64,000 nt of DNA from assembly GCF_014645795.1 (NCBI RefSeq), contig NZ_BMMK01000010.1, positions 39,226 through 103,225 on the forward strand, written 5' to 3'. A program made the position numbers and the translations under genes. Each line of letters begins with the position of its first letter. Position 1 is the first letter of the stretch. The notes under the pieces were generated by a model. It saw nothing but the letters and a program-made list of their open reading frames with translations. It was not told the DNA's origin and made no database searches. This document shows, in pieces, positions 9,012 through 15,987 of this stretch. The stretch is from Longimycelium tulufanense (lineage in GTDB: Bacteria; Actinomycetota; Actinomycetes; Mycobacteriales; Pseudonocardiaceae).

Positions 9012-9430
9012 GCGGAGCTGTCCTGTCCGCCGGCGCCGTTCACCTGTCCGGCGAGCTGGTCAGCGGGCACGCCGGCCTCGACGAACTCGATCCGCGGGCA
9101 GTCCTTCCACAGCCGTTCCAGGCCATAGAAGCTGCGCTCCTCGGCGTGCTGCACGTGCACGACGACGTCGACGAAGTCGAGCAGGACCCAGCGCCCCTCC
9201 CGGGTGCCCTCGCGCCGGGTGGGCTTGGTGCCCCGGGCGCGCAGCTTCTCCTCGATGTTGTCCACGATCGCCTCGACCTGACGCTCGTTGGGCGCGGAGG
9301 CGATCACGAAGCAGTCGGTGATGACCAGCCGCTCCGAGACGTCGATCACGACGATGTCGTTGGCCTTCTTGTCCGCGGCCGCCTGCGCGGCGACCAGCGC
9401 AAGTCGACGCGCCTCGTCGGTCGCTGCCAC
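9008..9430 (-). CDS. rsfS: Ribosome silencing factor RsfS
   Basis: Binds ribosomal protein L14 and blocks subunit joining when nutrients are short. The 140 residues hold the RsfS core: ANDIVVIDVSERL, TDCFVIASAPNERQV, WVLLDFVDVVVHV and the Tyr-rich RSFYGLERLW. GTG 9430 is preceded by GGAGAGGAG with 4 nt spacing; the frame upstream of it (to 9499) is not family-like. Its stop overlaps the gpgP start. Confidence 0.94.
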   Translation of the reverse strand: MAATDEARRLALVAAQAAADKKANDIVVIDVSERLVITDCFVIASAPNERQVEAIVDNIEEKLRARGTKPTRREGTREGRWVLLDFVDVVVHVQHAEERSFYGLERLWKDCPRIEFVEAGVPADQLAGQVNGAGGQDSSA

Positions 9431-9527
9431 GTTGCTCCTCTCCGTCCGCGCGGTCGTGCCCGGACGAGTTATGTAGGGTACCCGCCTCCGGCGGCTCACC
9501 GGTTACCCCGCGGTGGCGGACCCGGTG

Positions 9528-10136
9528 TCAGTGAGTCCGACGAGCGAAGGCGACAACGTTGTCACGGTAGCGCTGGGTGGGGTGGTCGAAGTCACCGCCA
9601 CATGTGACCAGCCTCAGTTCGGACCCGGGCGTGTCGCCGTAGACGGCGCGGGTGGGGAAGGCGTTCTTGTCGTGGCGTTCGACACGCTCGTTCACGAAGA
9701 CGGCGGTCGTGCCGTCCGCGCGGTCGACGAGAATCTCGGCACCGCGCGAAAGCTCGGGAACCCGGAAGAACACCGCCGGCCCGCGGTAGGAGTCGACGTG
9801 ACCAACGATGACCGCGGACCCACGCTCACCGGGTTCCGGGCCATCCCGCCACCAACCGGTACCAGCAAATGTGCTCGGCGGAGGCAATTCTCCCTCGGGT
9901 GTGAGGTCGAGCGGCTCAATCGGGGCGTTGACATCAATGACGGGAATTCGGATTCGGACCGGATTGGCGGCCTGCGGGTCGACCGGCACCCCGGTGTTCG
10001 CGTGGTCACTCGAACCGCAGCCAACCGCGAACAGGAGCCAGGCCAGGCCGGTGACGGCCGCCGCACGGGCACGACCGCCACCGGCCCAGCACCTGCCCCT
10101 CACGTTCCCGCCACGGAATCCTGTGCGAGGCCGCAC
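9528..10136 (-). CDS. Class F sortase
   Basis: A cysteine transpeptidase of the actinobacterial class F type, expected at the outer face of the membrane. The 202 residues have an N-terminal hydrophobic segment ending LLFAVGCGSSD, which resembles a lipobox or signal anchor. The catalytic triad appears as His in VGHVDSYRG, Cys in LVTCGGDF and Arg in QRYRDN. The GTG start directly follows the stop of the excalibur gene (TGAGTG), so they form a transcription unit. The class F substrate motif is not well defined, so the partner protein is a guess. Confidence 0.88.
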   Translation of the reverse strand: MRPRTGFRGGNVRGRCWAGGGRARAAAVTGLAWLLFAVGCGSSDHANTGVPVDPQAANPVRIRIPVIDVNAPIEPLDLTPEGELPPPSTFAGTGWWRDGPEPGERGSAVIVGHVDSYRGPAVFFRVPELSRGAEILVDRADGTTAVFVNERVERHDKNAFPTRAVYGDTPGSELRLVTCGGDFDHPTQRYRDNVVAFARRTH

Positions 10137-10592
10137 TCACCGGTCGGTCCGCCGGCGCACCACCAGGACAGCGGCGGCCGTCACGGTGGCTGCTGCGGCC
10201 AAGCCGACCGGCACCAGGAGTTCGGTTCCGGGATCGGCCGCTCCACCGGCGCCCGTTTCCACACCGCCCACGGGTGGTGGCCCGTTGTCCCGGTCGGAAC
10301 GGCCGTCCTGGGCAGGACGCCTCTCCTGGGTGGGAAGCCCGTCCTCGGCGGGACGCTGCCGCGCGGCATCGTCGTCCCGGTCCGCTCTTCGAGGAAGGTG
10401 CTCGCAAGCGATGCCGTTGTTGTCCCCATCGAGCCGATGCGGATCTCGTGGATCCTCGAGCAGCTTGGCCTGTGCGTCTTCCTGGTACGGGAAGTCGGCG
10501 CAGTCCAGGTCCTGCGCTGAAGCGCTGCCAGCTCCCATCAGTGGGGTCCAGCTCACCAGCACGCCGGCCGCGATCAACGTCCGAACGCACAT
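10137..10592 (-). CDS. Secreted excalibur-domain surface protein
   Basis: A 151-residue exported protein: signal peptide ending near ASAQ, an excalibur calcium-binding motif (LDGDNNGIACE with paired cysteines), a long acidic/Pro-rich linker, then a C-terminal membrane helix followed by RRRTDR. That tail resembles a cell-wall sorting signal, but no LPxTG is visible. It abuts the class F sortase gene, which makes it the obvious candidate substrate (inference). An AGAAAGGGG site precedes the ATG. Confidence 0.85.
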   Translation of the reverse strand: MCVRTLIAAGVLVSWTPLMGAGSASAQDLDCADFPYQEDAQAKLLEDPRDPHRLDGDNNGIACEHLPRRADRDDDAARQRPAEDGLPTQERRPAQDGRSDRDNGPPPVGGVETGAGGAADPGTELLVPVGLAAAATVTAAAVLVVRRRTDR

Positions 10593-10743
10593 GACGCCAC
10601 CCCTTTCTCACGAAGAATGGCCAAGGGCAACGTAACCGCGGACCAATACGTCGACTACATCAACGTTGCGAAACCGACTTCCGAGCGAAGACGAAAATCG
10701 AAATGGGTACGGCAGGGACACCCAACATGCGATTACTCGCGAC

Positions 10744-10787
10744 GAAACCACACGGGAGAGGGAAACATTTCCCACCGTGTGGGTTTC
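10744..10787 (-). terminator. Nested inverted repeat after nadD
   Basis: Outer arms GAAACCACACGG (10744-10755) and CCGTGTGGGTTTC (10775-10787) pair over 12 bases with one extra G. Between them sits a second near-perfect palindrome, GGGAAA-CA-TTTCCC (10760-10773). It begins 10 bases past the nadD stop and should fold into a long hairpin, most simply the nadD terminator. An operator for the downstream sortase unit is the alternative. Confidence 0.65.
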
Positions 10788-10797
10788 ACCGGTCCGG

Positions 10798-11430
10798 TCA
10801 GGCGTCGGGGTTGCGGTAGAGGCTTCGCTTGGTGATGTACTGCACGACCCCGTCGGGGACCAGGTACCAGACCGGCAGGTTGGCGGCGACCCGTGCCCGA
10901 CAGTCGGTGGAGGAGATGGCCATGGCGGGCACCTGGATGAGGCTGATGGCGCCGCGCGGCACGTGCGTGTCGTCCAGCTCGTAGCCGGGTCGGGTCACCC
11001 CGATGAAGTGCGCGAGGTCGAACAGCTCGTCGACCCGGTGCCAGGACAGGATCTGCTCCAGCGCGTCCGCGCCGGTGATGAAGAACAACTCGTCGTCGGG
11101 GTACTGGGCGTGCAGGTCACTGAGGGTGTCGATGGTGTAGGTGACGCCGCCGCGGTCGATGTCCACGCGGCTGACGGAGAACCGGGGGTTGGAGGCGGTG
11201 GCGATGACCGTCATGAGGTAGCGGTCCTCGGCCGCGCTGACCGCGCGCCCGGTCTTCTGCCACGGCTGCCCGGTAGGCACGAAGACGACCTCGTCGAGGT
11301 GGAACCGTGCCTGCACCTCGCTGGCCGCCACGAGGTGGCCGTGGTGCACGGGGTCGAACGTGCCGCCCATCACGCCGAGACGGCGGCGGGCGGCCTCTCC
11401 GGCGGGACGCTCGGCCGTTGCTCCGGACAT
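10798..11430 (-). CDS. nadD: Nicotinate-mononucleotide adenylyltransferase
   Basis: Makes nicotinic acid adenine dinucleotide in NAD synthesis. The nucleotidyltransferase motif [12 protein letters not shown] and the C-terminal ISSTDCRAR are both present. ATG 11430 gives 210 residues, within the family range; the upstream frame to 11514 is arginine-rich and not family-like. In M. tuberculosis nadD directly precedes rsfS; here the sortase/excalibur pair lies between them. Confidence 0.95.
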   Translation of the reverse strand: MSGATAERPAGEAARRRLGVMGGTFDPVHHGHLVAASEVQARFHLDEVVFVPTGQPWQKTGRAVSAAEDRYLMTVIATASNPRFSVSRVDIDRGGVTYTIDTLSDLHAQYPDDELFFITGADALEQILSWHRVDELFDLAHFIGVTRPGYELDDTHVPRGAISLIQVPAMAISSTDCRARVAANLPVWYLVPDGVVQYITKRSLYRNPDA

Positions 11431-11639
11431 GGGTTGTGAGCCTACGAGACGGAGAGGGAACGGTTCGGACGCGCCGGCCGGTTGCTGGGGGTCGAACCGG
11501 CCGGTCCGGACCACCCCCCGATCGACCCGGCAGCAGGGGGACGCGCGGACCGGCCCCCGATCACGCCGACCTCATGGTGATCCCCACCTCACCCTTTCGG
11601 GTGTCATGGGGGTGGTGTGGCAGCGGACATACTCCGGCC

Positions 11640-12329
11640 ATGAGGACCTGGACCCCGATGCACGGCCAGCCCTACCGCGCGGTCCCCTACCGGCCGCACC
11701 GGCTGCCGCTGGCCGAGTCCCTGGCCCGTTCCAGCGAGCTGCGCAAGCGGATGGACGAGCGGCGCACGGTGCGCATGTTCGCCCCGGACCCGGTGCCCGA
11801 GCAGCTGGTGCTGGACGCCATCGCGGTGGCCAACACGGCCCCGTCCGGCGCACACCAGCAGCCGTGGACGTTCGTGCTGGTCCAGGATCCCGAGATGCGG
11901 CGGCGCATCCGGGAGGCCGCCGAGCACGAGGAGCGGATCTCCTACTCGGGGCGGCTGGGCGAGGAGTGGCTGGCGGCGTTGCGGCCGCTGGGCACCGATG
12001 AGCACAAGCCGCACCTCACCGACGCACCGCATCTGATCGTGGTCTTCCAGCAGCGGTTCGCGTTGCGGCCGGACGGCTCGACCTACAAGCACTACTACGT
12101 GGACGAGTCGGTGGGCATCGCGGTGGGCATGTTGCTGACCACGCTCCACCTGTCCGGCCTGGCCGCGCTGGTGCACACGCCGAGCCCGATGCGCTTCCTG
12201 TCGGAGGTGTTGGGTCGGCCGCGCAACGAGAAGGCGTTCGCGGTGGTCCCGGTGGGCTACCCGGCCGAGGACGCGGTGGTGCCGGACCTGGTGCGCAAGT
12301 CACTGGACCAGGTCGTCGTACGCGTCTAG
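11640..12329 (+). CDS. Iodotyrosine deiodinase-like nitroreductase-fold flavoprotein
   Basis: FMN-dependent protein of the nitroreductase superfamily, 229 residues, closest to the iodotyrosine deiodinase (IYD) branch. FMN contacts are RRTVR (residues 41-45) and the APSGAHQQPW loop (67-76). Recalled human IYD sequence aligns without gaps through the active-site lid, placing Glu98, Tyr102 and Lys123 on the three residues that grip the substrate zwitterion. HYY..ES, LGRP and PVGYP..DAVVPDL continue the match. Start is uncertain: ATG 11640 has no ribosome site and ATG 11658 is possible. Dehalogenation of a halotyrosine is predicted but unproven. Confidence 0.82.
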   Translation: MRTWTPMHGQPYRAVPYRPHRLPLAESLARSSELRKRMDERRTVRMFAPDPVPEQLVLDAIAVANTAPSGAHQQPWTFVLVQDPEMRRRIREAAEHEERISYSGRLGEEWLAALRPLGTDEHKPHLTDAPHLIVVFQQRFALRPDGSTYKHYYVDESVGIAVGMLLTTLHLSGLAALVHTPSPMRFLSEVLGRPRNEKAFAVVPVGYPAEDAVVPDLVRKSLDQVVVRV

Positions 12330-12336
12330 CGCCGAG

Positions 12337-12570
12337 CTAGTCCGCGGGCGGTGCCAGCTGCCGCCCGGTATCGACGTCGGTGACGCGGATGGCCTCCACC
12401 GGGCAGGACTCTGCCGCGGCCAGCACCTGCTCATCCGGCTCGATCCGTTCGGCCAGCGGCTGGGAACGCCCCTCGACCAGGTCGAACGCGTCCGGGGCGG
12501 TCCCCACGCACATCCCGCTGCCGATGCAGGCATCCCGGTCCACCTCGACCTGCCACCGTCGCCGGTCCAC
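12337..12570 (-). CDS. [3Fe-4S] ferredoxin partner of the P450
   Basis: Small electron carrier, 77 residues. CIGSGMC supplies two cysteines spaced C-x5-C and CPVEAI the third. The fourth cluster cysteine of 4Fe-4S ferredoxins is absent, which is the pattern of P450-dedicated [3Fe-4S] ferredoxins. GTG 12570 follows AGGAG by 7 nt, and the gene starts 11 bases after the P450 stop. The reductase that feeds it is not adjacent. Confidence 0.92.
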   Translation of the reverse strand: MDRRRWQVEVDRDACIGSGMCVGTAPDAFDLVEGRSQPLAERIEPDEQVLAAAESCPVEAIRVTDVDTGRQLAPPAD

Positions 12571-12581
12571 GTCCGCACTCC

Positions 12582-13787
12582 TCACCAGCTCACCGGCAGC
12601 TCGCGGAAGCCCCGTACGAGCATGCCGTCCTTCCAGGCCAGCTCCTCCTCGGCGACCGCGACGTGCAGCGTCGGCAGGCGGCGGGCGAGGGCGGCCAGCC
12701 CCTCCTGCAGCTCCATTCTCGCCAGCTGCGCGCCCAGGCAGTGGTGGACGCCGTGGCCGAAGCCGAGGTGCGGGTTGTCCCCACGGGTGATGTCGATCTC
12801 GTTCGGCCGAGCGAAGACGCGCTCGTCCCGGTTGGCCGAGCCGATGGAGGCGAGCACCGGCTCCCCGGCCTGCACCAGGTGGTCGCCCACCATCAGGTCC
12901 TCCTTGGCGTAACGGGGGAAGGACGCGGACACCCCGAGCGGCACCCAACGCATCAGCTCCTCCACGGCTCGGGGCACCAGCTCGGGTTGCTGGCGGAGCA
13001 GCTCCCACTGGTCACGGTGCCGGTCCAGGGCGTAGACGAAGTTGGGCAGCTGGCTGGCGGTGGTCTCGTGGCCGGCGACGAGGAGCCCGGCGAGCAGCTG
13101 AACGAGCTCCTGCTCCTGGAGATCTCCGGCCTCGTCGCGGACCTGCACCATGGCGGTGATCAGGTCCTCGGCCGGTGCAACCCGGCGACGCGCCACCAGT
13201 TCCCCCATGTAGGCCCACAGCTTCCCGGCATAGTCGCCCACCGTCTCCGGCGGGAGCAGCGTGGTCGACAGGAAGGCGTCGGACCAGGTGCGGAAGTCGG
13301 CACGGTCCGCGTAGGGGACGCCGAGCAGGTCACAGATCACCGACACCGGTAGTGGCAACGCGTAGTGCTCGACCAGGTCGACGGGCGAGCCGTACTCGAT
13401 CATCTCGTCGACCAGGCGTTCCGCGATGCGTCTGGTGCTCTCCCGCAGCAGCTCGACCCGGCGGGTGGTGAACGCTTTGGTGGCGGGCCGGCGCACGCGG
13501 GTGTGGTCGGGCGGGTCGAGGTTGAGAATGCCACCGGCACCGGGTTGTTGCGGCGTGGTGCGCGGCACGGCCGGGCCGACGGCCATCTGCCGGCTGAAGC
13601 GGGAATCGCCGAGCACCAGCCGGACGTCGGCGTAGCGGGTCGCCAGCCAGCAGTCGTCGCCGTAGGGCAGGCGGACCCGCGCCAGGCCCGGGGTGTCGCG
13701 CAGCCGGGCGTACTGTTCCTCCAGGTCGAGCCCGCGGCCGTTCCCGAAGGGATATGCCAGGGATTGGGCGGCGACACCGGTGTCCAT
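12582..13787 (-). CDS. Cytochrome P450
   Basis: Soluble bacterial P450 monooxygenase, 401 residues. The I-helix oxygen-binding motif is AGHETT, the K-helix ExxR is ELMR, and the heme loop is FGHGVHHCLG with the proximal cysteine near residue 350. ATG 13787 gives the usual length; the 24 codons upstream contain the TetR-type palindrome and are not coding. It is cotranscribed with the ferredoxin and faces a TetR gene and an operator. The substrate is unknown; the convergent IYD-like gene hints at aromatic amino acid chemistry. Confidence 0.94.
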   Translation of the reverse strand: MDTGVAAQSLAYPFGNGRGLDLEEQYARLRDTPGLARVRLPYGDDCWLATRYADVRLVLGDSRFSRQMAVGPAVPRTTPQQPGAGGILNLDPPDHTRVRRPATKAFTTRRVELLRESTRRIAERLVDEMIEYGSPVDLVEHYALPLPVSVICDLLGVPYADRADFRTWSDAFLSTTLLPPETVGDYAGKLWAYMGELVARRRVAPAEDLITAMVQVRDEAGDLQEQELVQLLAGLLVAGHETTASQLPNFVYALDRHRDQWELLRQQPELVPRAVEELMRWVPLGVSASFPRYAKEDLMVGDHLVQAGEPVLASIGSANRDERVFARPNEIDITRGDNPHLGFGHGVHHCLGAQLARMELQEGLAALARRLPTLHVAVAEEELAWKDGMLVRGFRELPVSW

Positions 13788-13806
13788 GAGCTTCAGCCCC
13801 CTCGAA

Positions 13807-13822
13807 GTAAGCGGTCGCTTAC
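13807..13822. promoter_or_regulatory. TetR-type operator upstream of the P450
   Basis: Perfect palindrome GTAAGCG-GT-CGCTTAC in the 68-base gap between the TetR stop and the P450 start. Its length and position fit a dimeric TetR repressor site controlling the P450-ferredoxin pair, presumably bound by the product of the adjacent upstream gene. Confidence 0.72.
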
Positions 13823-13855
13823 CTCCAGGCAACGTATGGCGACACGGACCGGTGA

Positions 13856-14440
13856 TCAATCGCCCGTCTCGGTGGCCGCCGACCGGCCCACCTGTTCCAG
13901 CAGCTGGCGGGTCGCCCGCACGACCAGTTCCCGCACGTGTCCTGGATCCGCGCTGGCCAGCGGTTCCTTGTCCAGGACCGTACGGAGCAGCCCGATGCCC
14001 AGCAACCAGGCCAGGACGAGGTCGGCCCGCAACGCGGCGTCCGGCTCGTTGGTGAGGGCGGACAGCCGACCGCCGTACTCCCGGCCCAGTGTCTCCCGCA
14101 GCAGCTCCACGGCGCGCTCGTGGCCGGCGGAGCGCAGCAACGCCCGCAGCGCGTGCGGCACTCGCCCGCTGTCGTTGTCCTCCAGCATGTTCGCCAGCAC
14201 CCGGTGCACCAGGGTCTCGTCCGGGCCCGCCAGCAACTCCTCGCCCTGGGCCGCCAGGACCTCGGCGAACAGCTCCTCCTTGGATCCGAAGTAGCGGAAG
14301 AGCAACGCCTGGTTCACGCCGGCGCGGGCGGCGACCTGTCGCACGGTGGTGCGGTCGAAGCCGCGCTCGGCGAACAGTTCGGCGGCCGCCGCGAGCAGCG
14401 CGGCACGGGTGCGCGCGGCGTCGCGCGCCCTCCCCGGCAT
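13856..14440 (-). CDS. TetR family regulator
   Basis: A 194-residue TetR-type repressor. The N-terminal helix-turn-helix runs from about residue 10 to 55 (LFAERGFDRTTVRQVAARAGVNQALLFRYFGSKEEL reads as the standard pattern). The C-terminal half is a helical ligand domain. It starts 10 bases after the proA stop and lies immediately before the operator and P450 on the same strand, so it probably autoregulates poorly and acts mainly on the P450 promoter. Ligand unknown. Confidence 0.92.
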   Translation of the reverse strand: MPGRARDAARTRAALLAAAAELFAERGFDRTTVRQVAARAGVNQALLFRYFGSKEELFAEVLAAQGEELLAGPDETLVHRVLANMLEDNDSGRVPHALRALLRSAGHERAVELLRETLGREYGGRLSALTNEPDAALRADLVLAWLLGIGLLRTVLDKEPLASADPGHVRELVVRATRQLLEQVGRSAATETGD

Positions 14441-14450
14441 CGCCGGGCCG

Positions 14451-15755
14451 TCAGGACGTGGGGCGAACGTGCCCCTCGCCCCAGACCAGCCACTTGGTGG
14501 AGGTCAGTTCCGGCAGCCCCATGGGGCCACGGGCGTGCAGTTTCTGGGTGGAGATCCCGATTTCGGCGCCCATGCCGAACTCACCGCCATCGGTGAACGC
14601 GGTCGAGGCGTTGACCATGACCGCGGCGGCGTCGACCCGGGCGGTGAACCGGCGGGCGGCGTGCACGTCGTCGGTCACGATCGCCTCGGTGTGGCCGCTG
14701 CCGTGCTCGGCGATGTGCGCGATGGCGTTCTCGAGCGAGTCCACGACCTTGGCGGCGATGTCCAGCGACAGGTACTCGGTGTCCCAGTCGGCTTCTTCCG
14801 CGGCCACCACGTCAATGCCGGCCAGGCCCGCGAACCGCTCGTCGGCGTGGATGGTGACGCCGGCGTCCGCGAGCGCGCGGGCGATCCGTGGCACGAACCG
14901 ACCGGCGAGATCGGCGTGCACCAGCAGGGTCTCCGCGGCGTTGCAGACGCTGGGGCGACGCGCCTTGGCGTTGACCACGATGCGTTCGGCCATGTCCTGG
15001 TCGGCCGCGGCGTCGACGTAGACGTGGCAGTTACCCACGCCGGTCTCGACGGTGGGAACGGTGGCGCCCTGCACCACGGCGTTGATCAGGCCTGCCCCGC
15101 CGCGCGGAATGACCAAGTCCACCAGGCCACGCGCGGTGATCAGGTGCTGTACGGAGGCCCGGTCGTGGCAGGGCAACAGCTGCACGGCGTCAGCCGGCAG
15201 GCCGGACGCGGACAGGGCGTCGCGCAGCACGGCGACCAGCGCTTCGTTGGACCGCTCGGCGGAGGAAGATCCGCGCAGCAGCACGGCGTTGCCGGCCTTG
15301 AGCGTCAGCCCGGCCGCGTCGACCGTCACGTTGGGGCGCGCCTCGTAGACGATGCCCACGACACCGAGCGGCACGCGGACCTGGCGCAGCTCCAGGCCGT
15401 TGGGCAGCATGCCGCCGCGCACGACCTCGCCGACCGGGTCGGGCAGGCCGGCCACCAGCCGCAGTCCCCCGGCGATGTCCTCGACCCGGCCTTCGGTGAG
15501 GGTCAGCCGATCGAGCAGGGCGTCGCTGAGACCGGCGCTCCGCCCCCGGGCGAGGTCCTGGGCGTTGGCGGAGAGGATCTCGGTGCAGCGCTCGCGCAGC
15601 GCGCCGGCCATGGCGTGCAACGCTTCGTCCTTGCGTTGCCGGGTGAGCACGGCCAGCTCGGCGGCCGCGGCACGCGCCCGGCGCGCCGCGGAGTAGACCT
15701 GCTCGCGCAGGTCGACGGCGGCCGCGGCGGACTCGGCTGGGGTGAGCGTAGTCAC
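14451..15755 (-). CDS. proA: Gamma-glutamyl phosphate reductase
   Basis: NADPH-dependent reduction of glutamyl-5-phosphate, the second step of proline synthesis. The 434 residues carry the ProA signature [15 protein letters not shown], the catalytic cysteine in [15 protein letters not shown], and the C-terminal [22 protein letters not shown] block. GTG 15755 (MTTLTPAES) is taken as the start; upstream codons read into the intergenic repeat. proB is about 6.4 kb to the right, as in mycobacteria where the two are also separated. Confidence 0.95.
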   Translation of the reverse strand: MTTLTPAESAAAAVDLREQVYSAARRARAAAAELAVLTRQRKDEALHAMAGALRERCTEILSANAQDLARGRSAGLSDALLDRLTLTEGRVEDIAGGLRLVAGLPDPVGEVVRGGMLPNGLELRQVRVPLGVVGIVYEARPNVTVDAAGLTLKAGNAVLLRGSSSAERSNEALVAVLRDALSASGLPADAVQLLPCHDRASVQHLITARGLVDLVIPRGGAGLINAVVQGATVPTVETGVGNCHVYVDAAADQDMAERIVVNAKARRPSVCNAAETLLVHADLAGRFVPRIARALADAGVTIHADERFAGLAGIDVVAAEEADWDTEYLSLDIAAKVVDSLENAIAHIAEHGSGHTEAIVTDDVHAARRFTARVDAAAVMVNASTAFTDGGEFGMGAEIGISTQKLHARGPMGLPELTSTKWLVWGEGHVRPTS

Positions 15756-15808
15756 GTGCCCCAGCCTAGTCGCCGGGCGGCGAGTGGCGTGTGGGGCGGT
15801 CGGGGCGG

Positions 15809-15964
15809 TGTTGGATTGCTCGGCTCCGGGCTCCACTGCGCGCCTTACCGACGCGATGCTCGACCGACGCGATGCTCGCTTCGCCCGTCACCACTGTGTT
15901 GGACTGCTCGGCTCCGGACTTCGCTGCGCGCCTTACCGACGCGATGCTCGCTTCGCCCGTCACC
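15809..15964. repeat. Imperfect tandem repeat between proA and recQ-like gene
   Basis: Two head-to-tail copies of a 68-base sequence beginning TGTTGGA(T/C)TGCTCGGCT and ending CTTCGCCCGTCACC: copy 1 at 15809-15892 and copy 2 at 15897-15964. Copy 1 is 16 bases longer because the unit ACCGACGCGATGCTCG is itself duplicated (15847-15862 and 15863-15878). Substitutions between the copies are few. It fills the divergent promoter region of proA and the helicase gene. No transposase or terminal inverted repeat is visible. Confidence 0.9.
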
Positions 15965-15987
15965 TCGCGGTGAGGTAGGGATAGGGC

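Noticed and set aside
15809-15964. CRISPR array
   Set aside because: Only two long direct copies with almost no spacer and no cas genes.
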